Positions 16,943 through 26,520 of a stretch of DNA of 64,000 nt are shown here, piece by piece. Under the pieces are notes generated by a model. It made no database searches and was not told the DNA's origin. It worked only from the letters and a program-made list of their open reading frames with translations. Each line of letters starts with the position of its first letter. Position 1 is the first letter of the stretch. The stretch lies in NCBI RefSeq assembly GCF_900114785.1, contig NZ_FOUG01000007.1:248001-312000 (forward strand), written 5' to 3'. The stretch is from Variovorax sp. OV329 (lineage in GTDB: Bacteria > Pseudomonadota > Gammaproteobacteria > Burkholderiales > Burkholderiaceae_C). The position numbers were made by a program, and so were the translations under genes.

Positions 16943-17692
16943 TCAGAGCTGGCTCATGCCACCGTCGGCAACGATCTCGGTGCCGACGATGTAGGCCGAT
17001 TCGGCCGCCGACAGGTGCAACACGGTGGAGGCGATCTCCTCGGAGGCGCCGAAGCGACCCAGCGGCACCTGGCCCTGGATCTGCGCGGCGGTGGCCTGCA
17101 GGGTCGCCGCGTCGAGTCCCAGCTTGCCGTAGATGGGCGTGCTCACCGGGCCGGGGCTGACCACATTGACCCGCACGCCACGCGGCAGCAGTTCGGCTGA
17201 CAAGGTCCTGGCCAGCGAGATCAGCGCCGCCTTGCTGGCCGCGTAGATCGACGAGTTGGGCATGCCGATGCGCGCATTGATCGAGCCGTTGAGCACGATC
17301 GAGGCCCCGCGGTTGAGCAGCGGCAGCAGCGCCTGGATCTGGAAGTAGGCGCCCTTCACGTTGGTGCCGAAGGTCTGGTCCCACAGGGCTTCGTCCGCAT
17401 CTTCCAGCGAGGCGAAACGCGCCATGCCGGCATTGATGAAGACGGCATCCAGGCGCACGCCTTCCTTTCCCAGTCGTTCAGCCAGCGCCCTTGCCGCGCC
17501 CGTGTCGCCCACGTCGTTGCGCAGCGCGAGCGTGGCGCCGCCGATCTGCGCGCGGGCCGCTTCCAGGGCCGTTGCGTCCCGGCCCGTGACGACCACCCGT
17601 GCGCCCTCGGCCGCGAAGGCCTTCGCCGCCGCCAGGCCGATGCCGCTTGTGCCACCGGTAACGAGCACTGTCTTGTAGTCAAAGCGATTCAT
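16943..17692 (-). CDS. Short-chain dehydrogenase/reductase (SDR)
   Basis: A 249-residue classical SDR. The cofactor motif TGGTSGIG is near the N-terminus, NAG appears in VFINAGMAR, and the catalytic Ser with the Tyr-x-x-x-Lys motif YAASKAAL is present. The ending IVGTEIVADGGMSQL is typical. An arginine in VVTGRDATAL after the second strand hints at NADPH preference. The substrate is unknown. The gene is divergent from a LysR regulator that probably controls it; the ribosome site AAGGAG lies 8 bases before the ATG inside an inverted repeat. Confidence 0.88.
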   Translation of the reverse strand: MNRFDYKTVLVTGGTSGIGLAAAKAFAAEGARVVVTGRDATALEAARAQIGGATLALRNDVGDTGAARALAERLGKEGVRLDAVFINAGMARFASLEDADEALWDQTFGTNVKGAYFQIQALLPLLNRGASIVLNGSINARIGMPNSSIYAASKAALISLARTLSAELLPRGVRVNVVSPGPVSTPIYGKLGLDAATLQATAAQIQGQVPLGRFGASEEIASTVLHLSAAESAYIVGTEIVADGGMSQL

Positions 17693-17700
17693 TTTCAAAC

Positions 17701-17790
17701 TCCTTCGAATCCGGCGAATTGCCGTACACGAATGGTGTTCTTCATGCGATCGCTTGCCGTACCATCCGATCGACGAACTCGTTCGAAGGA
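17701..17790. promoter_or_regulatory. Inverted repeat flanking the SDR/LysR divergent promoter
   Basis: TCCTTCGAA (17701-17709) and TTCGAAGGA (17782-17790) are perfect reverse complements. Each arm contains the ribosome site of one of the two divergent genes (AAGGAG for the SDR gene, AAGGA for the LysR gene). The repeat may be an operator, or only two ribosome sites sharing a TTCG extension. Confidence 0.4.
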
Positions 17791-17797
17791 TCCGAAC

Positions 17798-18715
17798 ATG
17801 TTGAGTGAGGATGAAATGGCGCTGCTGGAGGCCGTCGAGCAGGCCGGCAGCCTCTCGCGGGCAGCGGCGCGGCTGGGCAAGGCGCCTTCCACCATTTCGC
17901 ACGCGGCGCGCCAGTTGGAGGCCCGCTTCGATGCCCTGCTGTTTGACAGGCGACGCTACCGGCTGCAACTCACGCCTGCCGGCCGCCTGCTCACCCAGGA
18001 GTCGGCTCGGATGTCGCAGGACATGGCGCGCCTGACTCGGCGCGTGAAGCAGGTGGCGGGCGGCTGGGAAGACCGCCTGGCCATCGTCACCGACGAGATC
18101 CTCGAGGTCGAGACTCTGCTGCCCCTGGTCCAGAGCTTCGACAGGCTGGATTCAGGTGTGCAGCTTCGGTTCACGCACGAGGTGCTGGGCGGTACCTGGG
18201 AGGCCCTGCGCGAGGGTCGCGCCGACCTGGTGGTGGGTGCCACCAGCGCGCCGCCCTCGATCCCGCAATTGCGCTGGGCCGAACTGGGCGCCATGGAATG
18301 GGTCTTCGCCGTCGCGCCGCGGCATCCGCTCGCCCGGCTGCCGGAGCCGCTGGCACAGGAGCAGGTGCTGCCGCACCGGGCCGTGGTGGTCGCCGACACC
18401 GCGCGCCGCGACGACGCGCGCAGCTACGGGCTGCTGGGCGGCCAACCGGTGCTGGCCGTCCCCACCATGCGCGCGAAGGTGCTGGCGCAGCGCGACGGGC
18501 TGGGCGTCGGCTGGCTCCCGCGCCACCGCGTCGCCGCCCTGCTGCAGCGCGGGGAGCTTGTCGAGAAGAAGATGGCGCACTCCCGCGAACCCAACCCCCT
18601 GTATATCGCCTGGCGAGGCGAGCACGAGGGTCGCGCGCTGGCGTGGTGGGTGGAGCAGTTCCAGCAGCCTCGCCTGGCCAGGCGCCTGGTCCAGGGCATG
18701 CCGATTGCCACTTGA
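17798..18715 (+). CDS. LysR-family transcriptional regulator
   Basis: A 305-residue LysR regulator. The N-terminal winged helix contains SLSRAAARLGKAPSTISHAA, and the effector domain starts near residue 90 (EDRLAIVTDEILEVETLLPL). The ATG at 17798 has an AAGGA site 7 bases upstream and gives a normal N-terminus; a longer frame adds an untypical 22 residues. It is divergent from the SDR gene, the usual layout for a LysR regulator and its target. The YafC/PtxR-like effector region gives no clear ligand. Confidence 0.88.
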   Translation: MLSEDEMALLEAVEQAGSLSRAAARLGKAPSTISHAARQLEARFDALLFDRRRYRLQLTPAGRLLTQESARMSQDMARLTRRVKQVAGGWEDRLAIVTDEILEVETLLPLVQSFDRLDSGVQLRFTHEVLGGTWEALREGRADLVVGATSAPPSIPQLRWAELGAMEWVFAVAPRHPLARLPEPLAQEQVLPHRAVVVADTARRDDARSYGLLGGQPVLAVPTMRAKVLAQRDGLGVGWLPRHRVAALLQRGELVEKKMAHSREPNPLYIAWRGEHEGRALAWWVEQFQQPRLARRLVQGMPIAT

Positions 18716-18846
18716 GGCGCGCGTCGGAGGCGCTCGGCTGACACCGTCGGTAGGCGGCGCCTGACCGCCGAAGGCGCCGTTCTCGCAATCCCGGCGCCTT
18801 GCCGGGCCGCCACCATGGGGCCTCCTACAAAACAAGGAGAAGCCGC

Positions 18847-19005
18847 ATGTCCCTGTCCTTCATTCTGATGATCGTGTTGATCCTGCTGTTGATCGGCGCA
18901 TTGCCCAACTGGGGCTACAGCCGCGGTTGGGGCTACGTGCCCAGCGGCGGCGTCGGCCTGGTGCTGCTGATCGTCATCGTCCTGCTGCTCATGGGCAGGA
19001 TCTAG
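18847..19005 (+). CDS. DUF3309 small membrane protein
   Basis: A 52-residue hydrophobic protein. Two membrane segments (about residues 4-20 and 35-50) flank a short loop WGYSRGWGYVPSGGVG, which is the pattern of the DUF3309 family. The ATG at 18847 has an AAGGAGAA ribosome site. Function is unknown; members are common in proteobacteria and often look stress- or envelope-related. It ends 17 bases before the convergent hrpA gene. Confidence 0.82.
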   Translation: MSLSFILMIVLILLLIGALPNWGYSRGWGYVPSGGVGLVLLIVIVLLLMGRI

Positions 19006-19022
19006 CTGCCAGCCTTGTCCAG

Positions 19023-22000
19023 TTAGTGCCCCAGCTGCGCCCACGCCTTGTCCAGACGCTTGATGCTGACGGGCTGGGGTGTGCGCAGCTCCTGCGCGAA
19101 GAAGCTCACGCGCAGCTCTTCCAATAGCCAGCGGAATTCGCTCATCCGCTCGTCCACCACGCCCTTGCGCTCGGCCACCAGCCGCCAGTAGCGCTGTTCC
19201 TGGGGCTTCAATTCCGCCAGCTTCGATGCATCGCGTGCCGGATCGGCGCGCAGCTTGTCCAGCCGTAGCGTGATCGCCTTGAGATAGCGCGCGAAGTGCT
19301 GCAGTGCAATCCATGGGGTGTCGGCCACGAATCGCTTGCCCACCAGGCGCTGCAACTGTTGTGCCGCGTCCTGCGTGGCCTCCGGCTGGATCTTCGTGTC
19401 CTTGATTTTCCGCGCAGCCGTGGCGTATTCGCCCAGCACGACGCCCGCCAGCCGCGCCACTTCGTTGGCGATCAGCGTCAGGCGGCCACGCCCTTCGTCC
19501 AGCCGCTTCTTGAAGGCAAACTCGTCCGTCGGCAGCGGTGACTGCAGGAAGGCGCGCTCCAGCGCCACGTCGATGATCTGGGCGCGGAGGTCCTCCAGCG
19601 TGCCCAGCGGCATGAAGGCCACGGCCATCTTCTGCAGGTCGGGGATGTTCTTTTCCAGGTACTTGAGTGCGTCCTTGAGCTGCAGCGCGAACAAGCGTCG
19701 CAGGCCGGCGCGATGCTTGCCGGCGGCCACCTCGGGCTCGTCGAAGACCTCGATGGTCACCGCGTCGCCCGCATCCACCAGCGCCGGGAAGCCCACCAGG
19801 GACTGCGCGCCGCGGCGCACTTCCATCAGTTCCGGCAGTTCGCCGAAGGTCCAGGCCGTGTAGCGCTGGCCGGCGGGCAGCTGCGGCGTGGACTCGGCCT
19901 TGGCGGCCGTTTCCACCACCTTGCCGCGCGGGGCGGTGCCGGCCTGCGGCTTCGCATCGGCCGGCGCGGCGGACTTCTTCACCTGGATGCCTGCGAGGGC
20001 CTGGAAAGCACCGCGCGCCTGCGCGCCCAGCTCGGCCTTCAAGGCGCCCAGGTTGCGGCCGGTGCCCAGCTGGCGGCCATGCTCGTCCACCACCCGCAGG
20101 TTCATGAACAGGTGCGGCGCCAGCATGTCCAGCTTGAAGTCGGTGCGCTTCACGTCCAGGCTGGTGGCGTCGCGCACGATCTTCAGCAGGGCATCGGTCA
20201 GCGAGCCGTGGCCGAAGGCCTCGGGCGCCGAAAGCTGCTCGGCATAGCGCGCGGCCGTCTCCGGCAGCGGCACCAGGCGCGAGCGCGGGCGCTGCGGCAG
20301 GCTCTTGAGGAGGGCTTGTATCTTGTCCTTGAGCATGCCGGTCACCAGCCACTCGCAGCGTTCCTCGCTGACCTGGTTGAGCACGAAGAGCGGCACGCTG
20401 ACGGTGAGCCCGTCCTTGGCATCGCCTGGCTCGTGCAGGTAGGCGGCGGCGCAGTCGACGCCGCCCAGCCGGAGGGTGGGTGGGAAGGCCTGGGTCGTGA
20501 TGCCGGCCGCCTGGTGCCGCATCAGCTCGTCGCGCGCGAGGAACAGGAGGCGCGGCTGGCCATGCGAGGTATCGCGCCACCAGCGCTCCAGGCTCGCACC
20601 GTTGCTCACGTCGGCGGGAATCTGCGCGTCGTAGAAAGCGTAGATCAGCTCGTCGTCCACCAGCACGTCCTGGCGGCGCGACTTGTGCTCCAGCGCCTCG
20701 ACCTCGCGCACCAGCTTGCGGTTGGCGGCCAGGAAAGGCAGGTTGCTTTCCCACTGCCCGCCCACCAGGGCCTCGCGGATGAAGATCTCGCGCGCCGCCA
20801 CCGGGTCGATCTTGCTGAAGTCCACCCGGCGGCCGCTGTAGATCACCAGGCCATAGAGCGTGGCGCGCTCCAGCGCCACCACCTGCGCGCCCTTCTTCTC
20901 CCAGTGCGGGTCCAGCATCTGCTTCTTGAGCAGGTGGCCGGCCACCTGCTCGAGCCATTGCGGCTCGATGTTGGCAATGCCGCGGCCGAACAGGCGCGTG
21001 GTTTCCACGAGCTCGGCGCAGACGATCCAGCGGCCGGGCTTCTTCTTCAGGTGGGCGCCGGGATGGCGGTAGAACTTGATGCCTCGGGCGCCCAGGTAGG
21101 CCTCGTCGTCTTCCAGCTTCCAGCCGATGTTGCCAAGCAGGCCCGACAGCATCGCCTGATGCAGCTGCTCGAAACTGGCGGGCTGGGTGTTGATGCGCCA
21201 CTTGTGCTCGGTCACCACCGTGAGCAGCTGCGAGTGGATGTCGCGCCACTCGCGGACCCGGCGCACGTTGATGAAGTTCTGGCGCAGCAGCTGCTCGTAC
21301 TGGCGGTTGCTGAGCTTGTGATGAGGGCCTTCGGCTCCGACCACGGGTGATGCCCCGGCAGGCGCCGCGCGACCGCGCGGCGCGGCCTGGCCGCCACGCG
21401 CATCGTGGATCCACTTCCACAGCCGCAGGTAGCCGCTGAATTCGCTCTTCTCGTCGTCGAACTTGGCATGCGCCTGGTCGGCCTGGGTCTGCGCCTCCAG
21501 CGGGCGGTCGCGCACGTCCTGCACGGACAGGGCCGAGGCGATCACCAGCACTTCTTCGAGCGCGCCGCGCGTGCGGGCCTCCACGATCATGCGGGCCACG
21601 CGCGGGTCCAGCGGCAGCTTGGCCAGCTCGGCGCCCATGGGCGTGAGCTCGTTGACATCGTCCACCGCGCCCAGCTCATTGAGGAGCTGGTAGCCGTCGG
21701 CGATGGCCCGGCGCGAAGGCGCTTCCAGGAAGGGAAACTGCTCCACATCGCCCAGGTGCAGCGACTTCATGCGCAGGATGACGCCGGCCAGCGAGCTGCG
21801 CAGGATTTCCGGGTCGGTGAAGCGCGGGCGGCTGGCGAAGTCCTTCTCGTCGTACAGGCGGATGCAGATGCCGTCGGCCACCCGGCCGCAGCGGCCGGCG
21901 CGCTGGTTGGCGGCCGCCTGGCTGACGGGCTCCACCAGCAGCTGCTCCACCTTGCTGCGGAAGCTGTAGCGCTTGACGCGCGCCGTGCCGGTGTCGATCA

Positions 22001-22985
22001 CGTAGCGGATACCCGGCACGGTCAGCGAGGTCTCGGCCACGTTGGTGGCCAGCACGATGCGCCGGCCGCTGTGGTTGTCGAAGACGCGGTCCTGCTCGGC
22101 CTGCGACAGGCGCGCGAACAGCGGCAGCACCTCGGCGTTGCGCAGCGTCGGCTGGTGCGACAGGTGCTTGCGCAGGTGCTCGGCCGCCTCGCGGATCTCG
22201 CGCTCGCCGGGCAGGAAGACCAGGATGTCGCCGCCGGCGCGCGGATCGCGCCACAGCTCGTCCACCCCGTCGGCGATCGCGTCGTTCAGGTCGTGGTCGC
22301 GCGACTCCTCGAAAGGGCGGTAGCGCTGCTCCACCGGAAAGGTGCGGCCCGACACGAACAGCGTCGGAGCTGGCCCCTTGGCCGAGGCGAAATGCTGCGC
22401 GAAGCGGTCGGCATCGATGGTGGCCGAGGTCACGATCACCTTCAGGTCGGGCCGCCGCGGCAGGATCTCGCGCAGGTAGCCCAAGAGGAAGTCGATGTTC
22501 AGCGAGCGCTCGTGCGCCTCGTCGATGATCAGCGTGTCGTAGGCCTTGAGCAGTGGGTCGGTCTGCGTCTCGGCCAGCAGGATGCCGTCGGTCATCAGCT
22601 TGACCGAGGCATCGCGGCTCAGGCGGTCCTGGAAACGCACCTTGTAGCCCACCACCTCGCCCAGGGGCGTCTTCAGCTCCTCGGCGATGCGCTTGGCCAC
22701 CGAGCTGGCGGCGATGCGCCGCGGCTGGGTGTGGCCGATCAGGCGCCCCTTGCCGGGCGGCGCGTTGAGCTTGCCGCGGCCCAGCGCCAGCGCGATCTTG
22801 GGCAGCTGGGTCGTCTTGCCCGAACCGGTCTCGCCGCAGACGATCACCACCTGGTGCGCCTCGATGGCGGCCGCGATCTCCTCACGCCGGGCGGAGACGG
22901 GCAGCGATTCGGGGAATTCGATCTTCAGGGCAGGAGTGGCGGGGGCGGCGGCAGACAAGGCAAATGGTTGAGCGCGGGCGCCCAT
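19023..22985 (-). CDS. hrpA: ATP-dependent RNA helicase HrpA
   Basis: A 1320-residue DEAH-box helicase, full length for HrpA. The Walker A motif GETGSGKTTQLPK, the box IIDEAHERSLNIDFLLGY and SATIDADRFA are in the N-terminal third, followed by the QRAGRCGR motif, a ratchet/OB region and the long C-terminal HrpA-specific domain. E. coli HrpA helps resolve stalled ribosomes and processes some mRNAs. It contains short low-complexity insertions, for example near RGGQAAPRGRAA. It is divergent from argA with 78 bases between start codons. Confidence 0.95.
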   Translation of the reverse strand: MGARAQPFALSAAAPATPALKIEFPESLPVSARREEIAAAIEAHQVVIVCGETGSGKTTQLPKIALALGRGKLNAPPGKGRLIGHTQPRRIAASSVAKRIAEELKTPLGEVVGYKVRFQDRLSRDASVKLMTDGILLAETQTDPLLKAYDTLIIDEAHERSLNIDFLLGYLREILPRRPDLKVIVTSATIDADRFAQHFASAKGPAPTLFVSGRTFPVEQRYRPFEESRDHDLNDAIADGVDELWRDPRAGGDILVFLPGEREIREAAEHLRKHLSHQPTLRNAEVLPLFARLSQAEQDRVFDNHSGRRIVLATNVAETSLTVPGIRYVIDTGTARVKRYSFRSKVEQLLVEPVSQAAANQRAGRCGRVADGICIRLYDEKDFASRPRFTDPEILRSSLAGVILRMKSLHLGDVEQFPFLEAPSRRAIADGYQLLNELGAVDDVNELTPMGAELAKLPLDPRVARMIVEARTRGALEEVLVIASALSVQDVRDRPLEAQTQADQAHAKFDDEKSEFSGYLRLWKWIHDARGGQAAPRGRAAPAGASPVVGAEGPHHKLSNRQYEQLLRQNFINVRRVREWRDIHSQLLTVVTEHKWRINTQPASFEQLHQAMLSGLLGNIGWKLEDDEAYLGARGIKFYRHPGAHLKKKPGRWIVCAELVETTRLFGRGIANIEPQWLEQVAGHLLKKQMLDPHWEKKGAQVVALERATLYGLVIYSGRRVDFSKIDPVAAREIFIREALVGGQWESNLPFLAANRKLVREVEALEHKSRRQDVLVDDELIYAFYDAQIPADVSNGASLERWWRDTSHGQPRLLFLARDELMRHQAAGITTQAFPPTLRLGGVDCAAAYLHEPGDAKDGLTVSVPLFVLNQVSEERCEWLVTGMLKDKIQALLKSLPQRPRSRLVPLPETAARYAEQLSAPEAFGHGSLTDALLKIVRDATSLDVKRTDFKLDMLAPHLFMNLRVVDEHGRQLGTGRNLGALKAELGAQARGAFQALAGIQVKKSAAPADAKPQAGTAPRGKVVETAAKAESTPQLPAGQRYTAWTFGELPELMEVRRGAQSLVGFPALVDAGDAVTIEVFDEPEVAAGKHRAGLRRLFALQLKDALKYLEKNIPDLQKMAVAFMPLGTLEDLRAQIIDVALERAFLQSPLPTDEFAFKKRLDEGRGRLTLIANEVARLAGVVLGEYATAARKIKDTKIQPEATQDAAQQLQRLVGKRFVADTPWIALQHFARYLKAITLRLDKLRADPARDASKLAELKPQEQRYWRLVAERKGVVDERMSEFRWLLEELRVSFFAQELRTPQPVSIKRLDKAWAQLGH

Positions 22986-23063
22986 GGGAAAGCTTGGGGG
23001 ACAATCGCGGAATTATCCCCGCCCGCGCGGCGGGCCGTCGTCTACTCCGCTAGTTCCCGGCGC

Positions 23064-24410
23064 ATGTCCACTGTCTTCAATTTCACTTTCGTCCCCTGGT
23101 TCCGCTCGGTGGCGCCCTACATCCACATGCACCGGGGGAAAACCTTCGTGGTGGCCATGGCGGGCGAGGCGATCGCGGCGAACAAGCTGCAGAGCATCGC
23201 CCAGGACCTGGCACTGATCCAGAGCATGGGCGTGAAGGTGGTGCTGGTGCACGGCTTCCGGCCGCAGGTCAACGAGCAGCTCAAGGCCAAGGGCCACGAG
23301 GCGAAGTATTCGCACGGCATGCGCATTACCGACGCGGTGGCGCTGGACTGCGCCCAGGAAGCCGCCGGCCAGCTGCGCTACGAGATCGAGGCCGCCTTCA
23401 GCCAGGGCCTGCCCAACACGCCCATGGCCGGCTCCACGGTGCGGGTCATCTCGGGCAACTTCATCACCGCCCGCCCGGTGGGCGTGGTGGACGGGGTGGA
23501 CTTCAAGCATTCGGGCCTGGTGCGCAAGGTGGACGTGGCGGGCATCCGCCGGGCACTGGATTTCGGAGCCATGGTGCTGCTCTCGCCCTTCGGCTTCTCG
23601 CCCACAGGCGAAGCCTTCAACCTGACCATGGAAGAGGTGGCGACCAACGTGGCCATCGGCATCCAGGCCGACAAGCTCATTTTCCTGACCGAGATTCCCG
23701 GCATCGCGCTGGACCCGACCCAGCCGATCAGCGAAGACAACCCCATCGACACCGAGCTGCCGCTGGCCGCCGCGCAGAAGCTGCTGACCACCCTGGCACC
23801 GGCTCAGAGCCCGTCCGATACCGCCTTCTACCTGCAGCACTGCGTGAAGGCCTGCGTGGGCGGCGTCGAGCGCAGCCACATCCTGCCCTTCTCGGTGGAC
23901 GGCTCGCTGCTGTTGGAGGTGTACGTGCACGACGGCATCGGCACCATGGTGGTGGACGAGAAGCTGGAAAGCCTGCGCGAGGCCACGGTGGACGACATCG
24001 GCGGCATCCTGCAGCTGATCGAGCCTTTCGAGCGCGACGGCACGCTGGTCAAGCGCGACCGCACCGAGATCGAGCGCGATGTCGATCACTACACCGTGAT
24101 CGAGCACGACGGCGTGATCTTCGGCTGTGCGGCGCTTTACCCCTACCCCGACGAGCGCACCGGCGAGATGGCGGCGCTGACCGTGTCCTCGGCCGTGCAG
24201 TCGCAGGGCGACGGCGAACGCATCCTCAAGCGCGTGGAGCAGCGCGCCAAGGCCATGGGGCTGGAAAGCATCTTCGTGCTCACCACCCGCACCATGCACT
24301 GGTTCATCAAGCGCGGCTTCCAGACGGTGGACCCCGACTGGCTCCCCGAGGCGCGCAAGCGCAAGTACAACTGGGACCGCAAGAGCCAGGTGCTGGTGAA
24401 GAAACTCTGA
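23064..24410 (+). CDS. argA: N-acetylglutamate synthase (amino-acid N-acetyltransferase)
   Basis: A 448-residue ArgA, the first enzyme of arginine synthesis, which transfers acetyl from acetyl-CoA to glutamate. An N-terminal amino-acid-kinase-like domain (about 20-290; KTFVVAMAGEAI, LVHGFRPQVNEQL) is probably the arginine-sensing part, and a C-terminal GNAT domain (about 300-448; ALYPYPDERTGEMAALTV) is catalytic. The ending KRKYNWDRKSQVL is typical. The ATG at 23064 is used because family members start close to this phenylalanine-rich N-terminus. Confidence 0.95.
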   Translation: MSTVFNFTFVPWFRSVAPYIHMHRGKTFVVAMAGEAIAANKLQSIAQDLALIQSMGVKVVLVHGFRPQVNEQLKAKGHEAKYSHGMRITDAVALDCAQEAAGQLRYEIEAAFSQGLPNTPMAGSTVRVISGNFITARPVGVVDGVDFKHSGLVRKVDVAGIRRALDFGAMVLLSPFGFSPTGEAFNLTMEEVATNVAIGIQADKLIFLTEIPGIALDPTQPISEDNPIDTELPLAAAQKLLTTLAPAQSPSDTAFYLQHCVKACVGGVERSHILPFSVDGSLLLEVYVHDGIGTMVVDEKLESLREATVDDIGGILQLIEPFERDGTLVKRDRTEIERDVDHYTVIEHDGVIFGCAALYPYPDERTGEMAALTVSSAVQSQGDGERILKRVEQRAKAMGLESIFVLTTRTMHWFIKRGFQTVDPDWLPEARKRKYNWDRKSQVLVKKL

Positions 24411-24439
24411 CGTAGCGCCGCCCGAAGAAGGAGAAGTCG

Positions 24440-24901
24440 ATGCCCCCCTGGTTCTGGCTCTGGTCGCCGCAGTTCTACTTTCCCTTCAGCGGCAGCGTCG
24501 CGCAGCGCATCGAGCCGGACACCGACTGGTTCTTTGCCGGCATTCCGCCTTCGGCCGGCAACGCCGAGATGGAGCGCAAGATCTTCGACGTCGCGACCTA
24601 CGGCCGTCAGCTGGGCTGGATCACCGAGGTGCTGCTGGGCATGAACAGCACCGACGCCCAGGTGCAGGCCCAGGCTGCCGAATCGCTGCGCTGCCTTCGC
24701 GAGACGCAGCAGCGCATCGAAGCGGTGAAGGACGAGGAGCGTGCCACGCTGCTGGGCACCGCGGCCAGGGCGCTGGAAAAACTGCGGTCCGCAGACCCCG
24801 AAGCCTACGAACGCCTGCTGCTCGCCGCGCCGACAGCAGCACCGGCCGGCGCAACGCGCGCTCAGTCGCGGCGGATTGCCAGCAAGTCCAGCGCCAGCTG
24901 A
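24440..24901 (+). CDS. Hypothetical protein
   Basis: A 153-residue protein with an aromatic, Trp/Phe/Tyr-rich N-terminus (PPWFWLWSPQFYFPF) and a helical middle (about 40-110) containing ITEVLLGMNSTDAQVQ and EDTQ-rich stretches, then an Ala/Arg/Ser tail. It has no cleavable signal peptide. The ATG follows an AAGGAGAAG site. I do not recognise the family, but the design recalls granule- or surface-associated helical proteins such as phasin-related ones; this is only an impression. The last 40 bases overlap the convergent hydrolase gene. Confidence 0.68.
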   Translation: MPPWFWLWSPQFYFPFSGSVAQRIEPDTDWFFAGIPPSAGNAEMERKIFDVATYGRQLGWITEVLLGMNSTDAQVQAQAAESLRCLRETQQRIEAVKDEERATLLGTAARALEKLRSADPEAYERLLLAAPTAAPAGATRAQSRRIASKSSAS

Positions 24902-25719
24902 TGCGTGTTGCTTCCCGGGCTGGCGAGCTCGTGCAGCACGTTCATGTGGTTGCGGCCCGACACGACCTCCGAGGCCACCACTTTTGCGCCCCAGTTCGCC
25001 CGGATGAGCTCGGCCTGCCGATGGAATTCCTCGCTCTCCTCGCCACCCACGACCACCGCCAGCTGGCCTGAGGCCGGCGGCGGCATCCAGGCCGGGCTTG
25101 CGCGCAGCGCCGAGGCGGCCGTGAGGCCCAGGTCGGCCGCCAGGAAAGGCGTGTGCCGCATCGGCTCCAGATCGTAGAGGCCGGAAATGGACAGCGCCGA
25201 CTTCACCAGGTCGGCCGGCAGTGATTCATCCACCGCCTGCCAGTAGCACGCCAGCATCAGGGTCGCCAGGTGCCCACCCGCCGAATGGCCCGCCACCACG
25301 ATGCGCGACGGGTCGCCGCCGTAGTCGGCCGCATGCCGGTGCACGAAGGCCAGGGCGCGCACCGTTTGCAGCACGATGTGCTCCACCGTCACCTCGGGGC
25401 ACAGCGAATAGTCGGGCAGCACCACCATCGCGCCGGCATCCACGAGCGGCGGTGCGACGAAGCTGTGGTCGCGCTTGCCGAGGGCCCGCCAGTAGCCGCC
25501 GTGCAGGTAGACGAACACCGGCGCGCCGCGCGTGCCGGCCGGGAAGATGTCCATCTTCTCGCGCGGCGCCTCGCCGTAGGCCAATTCGACCAATTCCGGA
25601 TGCCGATGCAGCGCGGCGGCGGAGGCGTCGGCCCAGTGCTGGAGGATGGCGGGGTGCTCCGGGATGCGGGCACGGCTGTTGTACTGCTCGTCGTACCAGG
25701 CGGGCGTGCGCAGGCTCAT
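24862..25719 (-). CDS. Alpha/beta hydrolase of the arylformamidase/esterase type
   Basis: A 285-residue alpha/beta hydrolase. The oxyanion motif HGGYW (73-77) and the nucleophile elbow GHSAGG (S146) are intact, and NHMNVLHEL carries the likely catalytic histidine. HGGYW with GHSAGGHLA is characteristic of the kynurenine formamidase (AFMID)-like and carboxylesterase families. It would hydrolyse an amide or ester in the cytoplasm. It follows the TetR gene by 14 bases, so it belongs to the same minus-strand operon and to the regulon of the 26.7-42.4 kb cluster. Confidence 0.85.
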   Translation of the reverse strand: MSLRTPAWYDEQYNSRARIPEHPAILQHWADASAAALHRHPELVELAYGEAPREKMDIFPAGTRGAPVFVYLHGGYWRALGKRDHSFVAPPLVDAGAMVVLPDYSLCPEVTVEHIVLQTVRALAFVHRHAADYGGDPSRIVVAGHSAGGHLATLMLACYWQAVDESLPADLVKSALSISGLYDLEPMRHTPFLAADLGLTAASALRASPAWMPPPASGQLAVVVGGEESEEFHRQAELIRANWGAKVVASEVVSGRNHMNVLHELASPGSNTHQLALDLLAIRRD

Positions 25720-25733
25720 GAGCGAAGGGGCTG

Positions 25734-26441
25734 TCAGCGTGTGGCGAGCGCGCCGCTGCGGGCACCGTTGCGCGGGCGAGCGGCCGCCTTCGCAGGCTCC
25801 GCCAACGCGGCCGACTGCCGCAGCGCGGCATCGATGAGCGCATCGGCCATCCACAGCGCGATGCGCTCCACCTCGCGGTCGGGCAGACCCCAGATGTCCT
25901 TCAGGATCACGTAGGGCTCGATGCCGTAGACCACCGACAGGGCGTGGTGCAGACGGTCGCGCAGGGCCGGCGTCAGGGCCGGCGTCATCGGTGCGATGGC
26001 GTGCTGCAGGATGCGCACCCGGTGGCCGCGCCTGTAGGGCTCCTCTTCCAGCAGGCCGGCGCGCTCCAATGCCCATTGCTCCAGGGAGAGCTGCGCCGCG
26101 GCGCGCAACTGCGGCTCGAACTCCTTGAAGCGCGGGAAGGTCTGCAGGAACAGTTCGTGCACCCGCTCGCGCCCGCTCGGGTTGTCCGAAGCCAGCGTGC
26201 GCACCGGCCCCAGCGAGCTGTCGATGACGGCGGTGACCAGCGCGCTGCGGCTGGTGAAGTAACGGTAGGCGGTGGCGCGCGACACCTTGGAGCGCACCGC
26301 CACCTCGGCCACCGAGGGGATGTGGCCATCCTGGCGGATGATGTCCATCGCCGTGTCCAGCAGCAGCCGGAAGGTGGCTGCCTTGACGCCGCTCGCGGGT
26401 TCTGCGGGCGGCTCCGAGAGCTTGTGTTTGAGGCGAGCCAT
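25734..26441 (-). CDS. TetR-family transcriptional regulator
   Basis: A 235-residue TetR-type repressor. The helix-turn-helix (about residues 35-70) includes SVAEVAVRSKVSRATAYRYF and is followed by a helical ligand-binding domain. The ATG at 26441 is preferred to an upstream one because it starts the usual short basic lead MARLKHKL. It is co-directional with the hydrolase downstream and divergent from the FAA-hydrolase operon; a perfect palindrome lies between. It most probably represses both directions until a pathway ligand binds. Confidence 0.9.
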   Translation of the reverse strand: MARLKHKLSEPPAEPASGVKAATFRLLLDTAMDIIRQDGHIPSVAEVAVRSKVSRATAYRYFTSRSALVTAVIDSSLGPVRTLASDNPSGRERVHELFLQTFPRFKEFEPQLRAAAQLSLEQWALERAGLLEEEPYRRGHRVRILQHAIAPMTPALTPALRDRLHHALSVVYGIEPYVILKDIWGLPDREVERIALWMADALIDAALRQSAALAEPAKAAARPRNGARSGALATR

Positions 26442-26520
26442 GGGGTTTGTCCGTATTCGTTGGAGGCCTGGCCTTGCTTGTGGCACCCTGGATTCGAGCC
26501 GTATGATGCACGCATCCTAA

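Noticed and set aside
19687..21350. Long plus-strand frames antisense to hrpA
   Set aside because: They carry no domain and mirror a conserved helicase; treated as GC shadows.
18424..21420. A 998-codon minus-strand open frame through the LysR gene and the end of hrpA
   Set aside because: It is an out-of-frame reading of hrpA and antisense to the LysR and DUF3309 genes; no family motif is present.
24862..24901. Overlap of two convergent genes as a sign of a false gene
   Set aside because: Both frames look coding up to their stops; a 40-base tail overlap of convergent genes is acceptable.
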